64,000 nucleotides of DNA from Hypomesus transpacificus (taxonomy: Eukaryota; Chordata; Actinopteri; Osmeriformes; Osmeridae): positions 12,130,366-12,194,365 of the forward strand of contig NC_061060.1 of assembly GCF_021917145.1 (NCBI RefSeq). The letters run 5' to 3'. Position 1 is the stretch's first letter; each line of letters begins with the position of its first letter. Below, in pieces: positions 23,715 to 33,633 of this stretch. The notes below the pieces were generated by a model that was given only the letters and a program-made list of their open reading frames with translations, was not told where the DNA came from and did not search any database. The position numbers and the translations under genes were made by a program.

Positions 23715-24926
23715 CAGTGATGATAGGTGACTCCATGTGAACACCATCATCCCGCCCTGCTTCAGGAAGCTCTCCCAGCTGAACGTGCCAGACTCCACCT
23801 GCAGGTGGATCACAGACATCTTGTCTGACAAGAATCAGTGTGTTAAGCTGGGAGCACAAGTCTCTGATTCCTGGTCCATCTGCACCTGATCTCCTCAGGG
23901 CTGCGTCCTTTCTCCTCTGCTCTCCTCCCTGTACACCAACAGCTGCACCTCCAGTCATCCATCCGTCAAACTCCTGAAGTTTGCAGATGACACCACCCTC
24001 ATTGGGCTCATCTCCGGTGGAGATGAGTTGGACTACAGGTGGGACAACCTGGTGACCTGGTGTAGCCAGAACAACCTAGATCTCAATGCTCTTAACACAG
24101 TGGAGATGGTTGTGGACTTCAGGAAGAATACAGCCCCACTCACCCCCATTACCCTGTGCGACTCCCCAGTCAACACTGTGGAGTCCTTCCGCTTCCTGGG
24201 CACTATCCTCTCCCAGGACCTCAAGTGGGAACTGAACATCAGCTCCCTCACCAAGAAAGCACAACAGAGGATGTACTTCTTGCAGCAGCTGAAAAGATTC
24301 AACCTGCCAAGGAAAACAATGGTGCACTGCTACACAGCCATCATTGAGTCATCCTCACCTCCTCCATCACCACCTGGTACGCTGCTGCCACTGCCAAGGA
24401 CAAGAGCAGACTTCAGCGTATCATCCTCACTGCTGAGAAGGTGATTGGCTGCAATCTGCCTAACCTCGAGGACCTGCACACCTCGAGGACCCTGAGGCGA
24501 GCGAGGAAGATTGTGGCCGGTTTCTCTAACCCTGGACACACTCTGTTTCAACCAGTCCCCTCCGGCAGAAGGACCAAAACCTCACGCCACAAGAAAAGTT
24601 TATTACCTTCCGCTGCTAGCCTTTTTAACAAGGCCCCAAACTGACACTGACACTTTTACCTCGAACACTATGTCACTTTAACATATTAAGGATTTTTTTT
24701 ATTTTATTCTATATTATTTTTATTTTTTCTTTTATATTATATTGCATTTTTATTTTATATTATATTGTACAGCTCTGCCAGTAGTATATTTTATTTTGTT
24801 GTACATTTTCTACATTTTCTTTTTGTTCATTATGTTTAAATGTTCACTGTATGCACCACCAAAGTAAATTCCTTGTTTGTGACCACTTACTTGGCGATTA
24901 AACACAATTCTGTTTCAGATTCTGAG
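23715..24926 (+). mobile_element. Rex1/Babar-like LINE, 5'-truncated
   Basis: The coding part runs from about 23890 to 24644 in more than one frame: SPQGCVLSPLL, then KFADDTTLIG, then NTVESFRFLGTILSQDLKW, then FQPVPSGRRTKTSRHKKSLL. This order fits the end of the reverse transcriptase and the C-terminal region of Rex1/CR1-type LINEs. The catalytic FADD is intact, but the 5' half is absent and at least one frameshift occurs near 24380. The insertion splits the repeat block between ACAG and TAGCTG. Confidence 0.75.
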
Positions 24927-25005
24927 TAGCTGTGACAACAATCTGATGAGGAGTGGTTGGAAAGCCGGGTTGAAGTATTGCAGGATGAGGAGGTAATGGG
25001 CGGCA

Positions 25006-25013
25006 GGTGTGGA
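25006..25013. repeat. 8-bp target duplication of the composite element, left copy
   Basis: GGTGTGGA is found here and at 28875-28882. The undisturbed sites near 4167 and 11098 carry one copy (GGTGTGGAGGGTCT). Confidence 0.85.
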
Positions 25014-25040
25014 CATTAGTATATGGCTGCAGCCTACAGC

Positions 25041-25160
25041 CTCCCGTCTCATGCCCTCCCGTCTCATGCCCTCCCGTCTCATGCCCTCCCGTCTCATGCC
25101 CTCCCGTCTCATGCCCTCCCGTCTCATGCCCTCCCGTCTCATGCCCTCCCGTCTCATGCT
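25041..25160. repeat. 15-bp minisatellite, eight units
   Basis: The unit CTCCCGTCTCATGCC is repeated eight times with almost no change. Its first unit continues the left terminal repeat of the composite element. One inverted unit occurs at about 25788-25806 (GGCATGAGACGGGAGGCTG). There are no spacers, so it is not a CRISPR array. Confidence 0.9.
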
Positions 25161-25902
25161 TCTACTTATCAAAATAAAAGCTTGTCTGGTCCGCTATTTC
25201 TCCTTCTACTTTGGTGTACGTGTTTTTTTTAAATAGCTAAACTACAAACTAAATATCCATTATACGGCTGCAGCCTGGGAGGCCCGGTTGAGTTTAGGAA
25301 GGCCAGGAGTCGTAGCAGAGGACAGAGGTTAAGCTCAGCAAGCACAGTCAAGTTAGAGCCCAGAGGTCGAGGTTAAGGTTAGGCACAACCACGACGGTTG
25401 GGGGACAATGATGGTCGGTACAGCACACCATGCATTTTGTCTCCTCCGGTGTGTTCTTTTTTTTAAAGACACTGATGTGTACCTTAAGGAAAATCACAAA
25501 AAGTAAGCAAGTCTGCAACCATAAATTGCTCTAGGTGACGTTAGCTAATATTCGCTAACAAATGTCAACATAAAATGCTGATGCAGTTTTAAATGAAGGT
25601 CATCGCAGGTTTCATCAGGGACAGAAAAATAACATCCAGAAATCAGCAAACTATTTAACATTTTTCTATTTCAAGTTTTCCAATTTATTGCAACAAACGT
25701 GCTCACGAACTTACCTTTAACTCCCTCCGTACAATAAATCGCGATTCAGTATTTTTGACCCTCTGAACTTACCGTTGGACAGCCTGGGCATGAGACGGGA
25801 GGCTGCCATAGAGTTAAAATGACTAGAGTAAGATACTTTTGTCTTCCAAGATGGCGTCCCCATTCATTTCTATGAAAAGTGCTCAGCAAGCCCCCACCCC
25901 TC

Positions 25903-26783
25903 TAGCCTGCCTGCCAGCCCAACTTCTCCCCGCCCAAAAAGAAATTTGGTGGGGAAGTTGGGTCTGGAGGGTCTCGTATTGGGGACCAACTACAGAAAAC
26001 TAGAATCTGGGCGAACCAATGAAATTGCCAGGGCGGGCTTTATACGATGATGGACAGATGATCACAGTAACGTAATCACCCACGACACAAAAGAGCGCTT
26101 AAGTTGAATTTCGTTTTGAACAAACATGGCTACCGCTGGAGATCTGGGATGTTATGATTCTGCCATCGAGTCTGTTTTAGAAGACATCGACAGCGCATTA
26201 ATTTTGAAAGAGGAACAGAGAGACGCAATCAAGGCATTTGTCGATGGAAAATATGTTTTTGCCGTCCTTCCTACGGGATTCGGTAAAAGTTTAATTTATC
26301 AGCTGGCCCCGATGTTCGCGAAGAAGATGGGACACAATGAAAACCCAGTGGCCATTGTGGTTTCTCCTTTTCTTTTGTGGAGTTGTAATCCTAAACGGAG
26401 AACTTGTTCGTATATGCATTGCCCTTTATTGTTTCGCTCAAAAAGGTTGACCGTGTGAACAAGTACTCCCCCTACCCTTAAATTAATTTTACAACACAGG
26501 GAAAAATCGTTTGTATTCATTCTTCAAGCATACTTCAAGTCTGCTTGCAGTTTAGTCAGTAAAGATTTAGCTGCCTCTCAGTTTAGTTCTGTTGACAACA
26601 ACTATGCGGCGCTTAACATACGTCACATACTCTGTTGCTCTGATTGGTTGTAGATCTATCCAATTGAGCGAAGAGGCATTTGTTTTCCAGGCTCGTTTGA
26701 AACAGGCCCCGTAGTCAAAGCCCAACGGAGAGTTCTCAGACTCATATTCTGACTAGAATTATGAGTATGACAACGTCAGGCTA
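25903..26783 (+). mobile_element. Nested element carrying a RecQ-like helicase start
   Basis: It begins TAGCCTG and ends CAGGCTA, flanked by the 9-bp duplication CCACCCCTC (25894-25902 and 26784-26792). It interrupts the inverted-repeat arm of the outer element. The right part matches window bases 1-265, so this is a repeat family. The only coding sequence is the helicase fragment at 26126-26458. The superfamily is unclear; a 9-bp duplication with long related ends would suit Mutator-like elements. Confidence 0.65.
26126..26458 (+). CDS. N-terminal fragment of a RecQ-like SF2 helicase in a transposon
   Basis: The first 90 residues carry a Q-motif-like LKEEQRDAIKAF and a Walker A motif, VLPTGFGKSLIYQ, followed by VAIVVSPF, which corresponds to motif Ia (normally VVSPL). 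This is the opening of the first helicase lobe. The frame then runs into unrelated sequence and stops at 111 codons, with no DEAH box. RecQ-like reading frames are common in fish transposons of uncertain type. The gene is either truncated or continues across a lost intron; it cannot encode a working helicase here. Confidence 0.65.
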   Translation: MATAGDLGCYDSAIESVLEDIDSALILKEEQRDAIKAFVDGKYVFAVLPTGFGKSLIYQLAPMFAKKMGHNENPVAIVVSPFLLWSCNPKRRTCSYMHCPLLFRSKRLTV

Positions 26784-27389
26784 CCACCCCTCGCCCCTCG
26801 GCTTGAAGCAACGACCCCGGTGGATGTAGGTGGTATTGCATTAGGTTTCCGACTCTTCCGGTCTTTTTTATTCTATTAAAGGGGCGATTGACTGTTTTTT
26901 GGGGGTATTTCACACTGTTCCTTAAGGTCTCCGTATAGGGTATGTAACATTAGTTGGGTTGAAAATGGCCCGGGTGCTGTTCTATGTTCCCTGTTAGATC
27001 CTCTGAAATGTTCCCGGGAAAAAACACTAGCTTTTCTCCTTTTATGGTATGCTCATTAATATTTAGATAAGCTGCGCGCTGATTGGTTGGTTTTCAACGA
27101 GTGAAGCTGGGGAGCTAAAACGCAACACGGCCAACAGGAGCACTCAATGAAACACCGAAGTTAGAGACTTGAAATAAAAACTGCGCAAATAAATCTATTG
27201 TGTCTACACAACACTGTTTTTAACAGATTGACTACATATCATTTGAAATGATAACATTACTTGTTTCCACTTCTGTTGTTGAAGCAATTGGATTGACTTA
27301 CGTGGGTAGAACGTTAGGCTACAGCTTAGTAACCAAACCATATCGTGATTAAACTCGGCTTCAGTTAGATATCTCTACAAATTTGCTGA

Positions 27390-27590
27390 AAAAGGGAGTC
27401 ACATGGCTGAGCGGTGAGGGAGTCGGGCTAGTAATCAGAAAGTTGCCGGATCGATTCCCTACCGTGCCAAAATGAAGTTGTGTCCTTGGGCAAGGCACAT
27501 CACCCTACTTGCCTCGGGGGGAATGTCCTTACTGTACTTACTGTAAGTCGCTCTGGATAAGTGCGTCTGCTAAATGACTAAATGAAAAAT
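27390..27590 (+). repeat. tRNA-derived SINE with teleost 3' core
   Basis: A-box-like TGGCTGAGCGGTGAGG, B-box-like GGATCGATTCC, then the common tail CGCTCTGGATAAGTGCGTCT and GCTAAATG. It is an interspersed repeat, not a working tRNA gene. Confidence 0.8.
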
Positions 27591-28106
27591 AACCTGACAA
27601 AGATCCGGACAAACAAACACAGCATCGTGAATTGTAAATTTACATGACACAGGTTATTTATTTGAATGAAACACAGTCAGGAACATGAAACAGCGTTAGC
27701 CCCATTGCCAATAAACTAGGCTAAATTATCACACATTCTACCTTTACTCTTGCGTTAGCAAGCTAAAGTCTAGGTGTTACTATTAACAGTTACTAGCAAT
27801 GCTAACGACTTTAGTAACGTATCCTGTATCTAGCACCTGCCTTTCTCCAGTTCTTTCAAATAGATTATCTAGACAGGCGTTAGCAATAAGCCAGACTGCT
27901 GTTCGTTTTCTGGCTATTTTTTTGGAAGCTTCCCTTCTAATGCCGACTATAGCTAGCTAGAGTCATTTAATGTGTGTAGAAACGTATTTAGCATTCTACC
28001 TACAGGACACGTTAGCATTGCTAATAACTGTTAGCACAACATCATACTGTCCTTACAGCTTGCGGTTGCAATGATCATACAGTCAGAACAGCACCTCTTT
28101 CCAGGT

Positions 28107-28331
28107 TCATCTTCCTAGCAAATCCTGCTTGAAATTGTCCAAGGTTGTGAAAACTGTCTTGGGTGAAATGTTCAGAGCAAATGAATGATTGAGTGTCAAA
28201 CTTCGCCGGGATCTTCTCATAGACAACAGCAGCCATGCCTGTTGAATGTTTGGCTCCTTGGGAAGATTGTGAGTGTTAGCTTTCCCTGTACAGCCTGGAA
28301 CACAGCATTTACGACCGTGGTCCATTTTCAA
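28107..28331 (-). pseudogene. THAP zinc-finger fragment
   Basis: The frame begins with a THAP-like Cys pair (KCCVPGCTGKANTHNLPKE), followed by a Trp (QQAWLLLSM). In the position of the family's second metal pair (C-x2-H) it reads TLNHSFAL, so one Cys is missing. THAP domains bind DNA in P-element and related transposases and in host THAP proteins. It lies on minus inside the composite element and no catalytic domain follows. Confidence 0.6.
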
Positions 28332-28874
28332 TATCCTTGTTATAATTCAAAACGTTCTTCTTTGTAATTCCTTATAAGTAGCCTACACAGTGCAGCGCGC
28401 AACTAAACTAGTATCGGAGATAGACGCTACCTCGGGCTGGTCTGGATGTAAATTTTGGGGAGTGACAAAAATACAGACCAGAGCCAAAAAGGGCGGTCCC
28501 CCGTCCTACGTCACACCGGTAGCTTTGTTGAAAAGCTAGCGTTTTACAGCCAAATTCTTTCTTTTTGAAATTTGTATAGGAAAGAGGTGTCAATGGACTT
28601 TGATATTCACTGTATGTTCATTTTACCCACCGCACTGTTGTTATTCAACTATGACAAGGTAAAATCGGTTTAGCAATCAATCGCCCCTTTAAGGAACAGT
28701 GTGAAATACCCCCAAAAAACAGTCAATCGCCCCTTTAATAGAATAAAAACGACCGGAAGAGTCGGAAACCTAACCGTAATGCAATACCACCTACATCCAC
28801 CGGGGCCGTTGCTTTAAGCTGAGGGGCGAGGGGTGGGGGCTTGGGAGGCTGCAGGCTGCATCCATACCCATCTC

Positions 28875-29830
28875 GGTGTGGAGGGTCTCGGCAGGATAAC
28901 GCAAGAGAACCAGCAGGAGGTGTAAAAGGGACAGGGACCAGGCCGTGGCGCTGGCCGTAACACAGGGTATATGGGCCTCTTACCATATGGGTATCATATT
29001 GTTCGATGTGAAAACAATTTAACTACACATGACACATTTATTGGATGAAACGTTATTATATAAAGTGCATTATTCGTCTGGGTTTTGTCAACTAAGTTCT
29101 CAAAAAATCCTACGTCTTACTGACATGGGGGCATGAAATGGGAGAGGAGTTATAGTGTGATCTTGCTTCTCCTGGACCTCAGTTATTTATCAAATTCAAA
29201 CTTATATTCAGATGTGACTGAGTTTGACCCTGAATCACCAGGATGTTACAGGCTGAATCATCAGATATAACAGTAACTCACCTCAAGTATGTCTTCCAAA
29301 GAACATATCCAGACGCTAAATCTATAGTGGGCTTGACATAACATGACAAGACAGACTTGTCAGATAAAGAATGACATCTCTTTTGTTTCAATGACTTGCT
29401 CTAATTGCTGTAATTCAATAAAATACCCTTTTCTGGTCAAAAGTTTACAAGTAGTAAAAAATGAAAATGTATTAATTACAAGTCTCACAATTGTACACAC
29501 ATGAATGGGGACCGTTATGTAGGCTATTGAACAGCTGGCAAACTAACTCTCGTTTCAAAAAAATGTATTGCTCATATAGCCTCATTCAAAGCTTGTTTTT
29601 CGATTGGGTATCAGATCACTTATATATACATCTTATTCAAGTAAGAAATATTACAGTGGAGCAAAATGAAGAAGTTAGATCTTTCCTGTAGACATACGTC
29701 ACTTTGTGCTACGAAGCAAATTTTCAACAGACATGAAGAGTTCTGCTGTGACAGGGTCATCAGTGACTGGGGAAAGGCAGCTGTGAATAGATGCATTCAT
29801 GTCAAGCATGTCAGGGGGTCGTTGTCAAGG
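28875..29830. other. End of repeat block copy 3 and 5' flank of family 2 copy 2
   Basis: Bases 28883-28995 finish the repeat block. From there to 29830 the sequence matches the flank of family 2 copy 1 (11223-11500 and 13270-13880) without the Harbinger element. No gene lies here. Confidence 0.5.
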
Positions 29831-29834
29831 AAAT

Positions 29835-32440
29835 ATGATGGTTCGACTGGGACTCTTGATGATCTTCCCTGCATTGTGTCATTGTAAGATATTTCTGCAT
29901 TTCTCCTGTATGAATTCACGTTTTTATTTATTGTTTGTGTATCAATATTCCTCAACCACACTATCCTATGTTCTCAGGCTTGGAGAGCTTCTGTGATGCC
30001 ACACAGGGTGTAACTTACTGTTACACACCTCTGGGAGGAACAATGTCGCGTCAGCTGGTGTTTGATGCAAATGAATTAGAGCTTGAATTTAAAAAGAGTC
30101 AATATAAAGTTGGTGAAAACATATTAAAAAAAAAAAATTATCATACCAAAGTGTATTTCGATGGACCCTGGAAAAATCGGTCACACTTTTATGTCAACAA
30201 CGGGACACTGAGGATAACTGACATGGAGCAGACTGACTATGGGGATTATATCTTGACTATGCATAATATAAATGGTACATTTCTGAAAAATCAAAAAATA
30301 CAGCTGCTTGTTGGAGGTAGGAGATTTGTTATCATAACTGCTTATGGAAACACACACGCTCACATTACATTCTCTTGACATTCTAACCAAACCATACACC
30401 CAATGTAACACAAACAAATATTTGGCAAATGTTTGAATGAACCCCAATTAAAATATGCCTGTGTTAACTGTATGTATGTGTGCTGTTGTGAAGGAACACA
30501 GCATGAAGGAGGGCTATTCTGCTGTTCTTGTTCACCTTGTGCAGGTGGGCTCTCTTGGCTGGTTGTCATCAGCTCTCTAGCAGCTGTGGTTCTGATGGCT
30601 GTGCTTGGGTACTATTTTCTGAGGCGAAGGAGGCAGCAGCCGACACCAGGTAACTGTTTCTCCCTGGGAGCTACTTATCCAGGGCTCTCAAACCCTGTTG
30701 CTGCATAGCTGCATTCAGGTTTGCTTTCATCCTGACCCCAGTTGTTACTAGTCGAATTCCTGTAGTAAAACCAGATCATTGTCAGAATTAGGTGTTCAAA
30801 ATCTTGGTTAGAATGAAAATTTACGGTGTGGTACTTTTCCATGTGTAGGGTTGGAAAGCCCTCTACTGCCAATAAGTCTAAAACAACATGAGTTAACTGT
30901 GGAAGCTTAACAAAGTGTGAAGCAAATATTTCACAATCAGCAATGTGACTAACCTCATCAAGTTTCAACAGACTTGTGTCAGCAACACTGTCTCCCCACA
31001 GTGTCATTTCTTTTCCAATGATACTGACACAATGTGTCTATTTGTAAAATAGGGCAGAGAGTGCATTGGAGTTTCCTGGTAGCTCACCAGATAAGCCAAG
31101 GCCTTACCACAGTGGCCTGGGTTTGAATCCGGTCAGGCCCTTTGCTGCATGTCATCCACTCTCTCCCCTACATTCCTGGCCCCTCTATACTGTCTCTGTA
31201 AAAAGTCAAAAAAGCAGAAAGGCCCAAGAAATATATAAAAAAGGAGTGCATGTTGTGTCCTTAGAGGCACTAAATGTAAGCCCTTTGTGATGATGAGGAC
31301 AAGGTGCATCACCAGGGGCGTTGTTAGACCCTTTTTACTGGGGCACGTGCCCCAGTATAAATCTGCTGTGCCCCAGTAAAATCTAAAGTTTGAGTTTTAA
31401 CAATTTACTTTATTAGTCAGTGCATTAATTTAGATTGATAATCCCGTAAAAAATGTACACAGTATCCCAATCAACGCTTGTAAAGTCAAAGCAGTTTAAC
31501 CAAAAACACAAACCGATGCACGCAAAATTCCATGTCTGCGTCCTGTTCTGAGCTGGCCAAATATCCACTGCAGCGCGCACACAGAAGTAGGTGTCAGACT
31601 CGCAAAACAAGTCAGAATTGAGGTAGGCTAAGAAAACATCACAAAACTAAAGAAAGTTTCTAAATGATATGCCTACCGATCATCCTATTTTGACTAAAAC
31701 ATAAAAATAATATTACATGAAGCTCAAAAAAACAGTATTTGCGCTCAAATGAATGGGAAAGAAATGTGCACGCTCACAACTATTGATGTCCCTGCCAAAG
31801 CTGATACCAAACCTGTGTCCCTGAACTGTTGTACAGTGGGTTAAGCTAGGGGAGTTTCTATAGCCTTGTAATGCATTGTGCGCACCAAGCTTCAAAGAAA
31901 AAAAAGGGAAATGAATAGGGGCCTGTGCCCCTGTAGAGTTTTATGTCTAACAACGCCCCTGTGCATCACAGCCGTAGTCAAACATCAGTACTCAGCTAAC
32001 TTCCTTTTGAGTCAGCATTGTAAAAAGGTGTGAAGTGCAGACGTTTTTTGTTAGTTTTTTTGTTTTTGTTCCCTTTCCCAACAAAATATTTTGAGCACTC
32101 CTTCTGGAAAAGGAAAGCAACTTTGGGGAGTTATCAATACATGTTTTATCATACATAAGCCTAATATGTAATATATTCTTAAATCACAGTAACTACTGCT
32201 CTCATCTCCACAGACACTGTAAAAAATCAAGAAATTTTCTATGCAAGTATCGATGTTTCAAAGATAGCAGAGCGGCACAGAAAGGAGAAGGAGGGGGTGC
32301 AGTATGATGAGGACAACGTGAGGGTCCAGCCGGGGGAGGTGCAGTATGGACAGATTCGGGTTCTGGAACAGTCTGAAAGGAAGATAGACAAGCCAAATGT
32401 GGAAGAAACCATTTATGCTGGTATACAGCTTGGACAGTGA
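29835..32440 (+). CDS. Single-V CD2/SLAM-like receptor with ITIM and ITSM tail, family 2 copy 2
   Basis: Four exons: 29835-29883 (signal, MMVRLGLLMIFPAL), 29978-30316 (V domain), 30545-30649 (membrane helix WLVVISSLAAVVLMAVLGYY and RRRR stop-transfer) and 32214-32440 (tail). All three introns are phase 1. The V domain lacks the F-strand Cys (YGDYILTMH), as in CD2/SLAM outer domains. The tail encodes IFYASI and VQYGQI, which fit the ITIM pattern, and TIYAGI, which fits the ITSM pattern T-x-Y-x-x-I, plus a fourth Tyr (VQYDED). ITSMs bind SAP/EAT-2 or SHP phosphatases in SLAM receptors, so an inhibitory or SAP-type role is likely. The tail exon has no start codon of its own and ends LGQ-stop. 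AATAAA is at 32505-32510. Confidence 0.85.
31069..31245 (+). repeat. tRNA-derived SINE, copy in family 2 copy 2
   Basis: This is the counterpart of 18371-18540 in the same intron, with GGTAGCTCACCAGATAAGC and GGGTTTGAATCCGG. Confidence 0.7.
31313..31961. mobile_element. hAT-type MITE, 649 bp
   Basis: Perfect 17-bp inverted ends (CAGGGGCGTTGTTAGAC) lie between 8-bp duplications TGCATCAC (31305-31312 and 31962-31969). Copy 1 has the empty site near 19165 (GCGCATCACAGCC). It sits in the last intron of the receptor gene. No transposase is encoded. Confidence 0.88.
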
Positions 32441-32510
32441 GGTTGAATACATTTGAATTCACATATGGCTGTGGGAATTATGCATTTTATTCTATGTAAA
32501 AAGAAATAAA

Positions 32511-33633
32511 ACATCATTTGTTTATATTGGTTTTATGGGGTTCTTTGCAAAAATATTTAATTGCACATTTAATTGTATTAAGTAATTAAATAGAGTGCAT
32601 TATTTATATTGATTTTGTATGTCTGTAGGCTACTTCTGTCCAACTGTAAAATAAAGCAATCAATAAAAAGCCAAAACTCATTGAGAATTCAAATAAAACA
32701 ACCATTTCCATACATCGTCAATGTTTTTGTTTAAGTTCTCAAAAAATCCTACCTGTAACTGAACAACTAACAGGATGTGTTAAAATACTACAGTTTGAGG
32801 AACTCTCCAGAATCAGGCAGTAGCAGCACAACACTGTGTGTGTGTGTGTTGGGGGGGAGGGGTATTTGGGGGCATGAAATGGGAGAGTTATGTGTGATCT
32901 TACTTCTCCTGAACCACAGTTTTATCTAACTCAAACTTGTAATCAACTGCGACTGAGTTTGACCCTGAATCACCAGGATGTTACAGGCTTCAGTCAGGGG
33001 AAGACATGATCAGATATTAACCCACCTCAAGTATATATGAGAAAATATTTGGAAGCTAACTCTAAACATTTTGTGTTGTTCATTTTTCATTCCCAGTTCA
33101 ACCGTAGGATGTCACCTTCAGAAGATGCGTCACACATATTTTGTCGATTACTTTATATCTGTAGCAAATCAGGCATCCCCCCCACTCCCCCTCCCCCCCA
33201 CTCGTCTGTGTGAGCCTGCGCATACGTGTGTATCTGTGTGTGTGCCTCAGGACATACTGATTACCCTGGAAACATTTAACATGAACTGTTTTGTTGTCTC
33301 AAAACAGTAGGGCGGGCTGAGGGCTTCAGCTTTGAATATTGGAGTGTGATTGGTTTAAGATGTTTAGCAAATATCCACCCAACATAACACTTCTGTAACT
33401 CAGCCCCCCAAGATTGTTGTTCAGCCTCAGTTTCCTCAGAGTCCTGCCCACATTCCACAGGAGGTTGCAGGATGAGACGTTTTTTGAAAATATACTCAAA
33501 TCTTCTGCCCTAGAACAATTCATCTGGTACGGTTCTCCCTGTCTACTCAGATCCTGTACGGTTCTGTCCGTCTGTCTGGTGGGAACCACGTTCCGTTCTG
33601 TTTTCCTGTCTGGACCAGGTCAGACCAAACAAG
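32511..33633. other. Intergenic DNA and fgl1 5' flank
   Basis: No gene is seen. Bases 33405-33566 are the part also found in the fgl1 remnant at 20600-20757. Confidence 0.45.

Larger units (their letters stand above)
25014..28874. mobile_element. Composite DNA transposon, 3.9 kb, P- or hAT-like
   Basis: The insertion sits in the repeat block between perfect 8-bp duplications. Its ends share a roughly 25-bp inverted repeat, ATGGCTGCAGCCTACAGCC (left, from 25023) and ATGGATGCAGCCTGCAGCC (right, read on minus from about 28864). Within it are a minisatellite (25041-25160), a second long inverted repeat pair (25887-25902 plus 26784-26925 against 28680-28843), a nested element with its own target duplication, a SINE and a THAP fragment. 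A THAP zinc finger with 8-bp duplications would fit the P superfamily; hAT is the alternative. No full transposase is present. Confidence 0.65.

Noticed and set aside
25041..25160. Possible CRISPR-like array
   Set aside because: Units are directly adjacent with no spacers, and the genome is a vertebrate.
24915..25236. Repeat proteins (SRLMP on plus, MRREG on minus)
   Set aside because: They are translations of the 15-bp minisatellite in several frames, without start context or homology.
27400..27475. Possible tRNA-Leu gene
   Set aside because: The A and B boxes belong to a SINE with the standard 3' tail, and the acceptor stem does not close.
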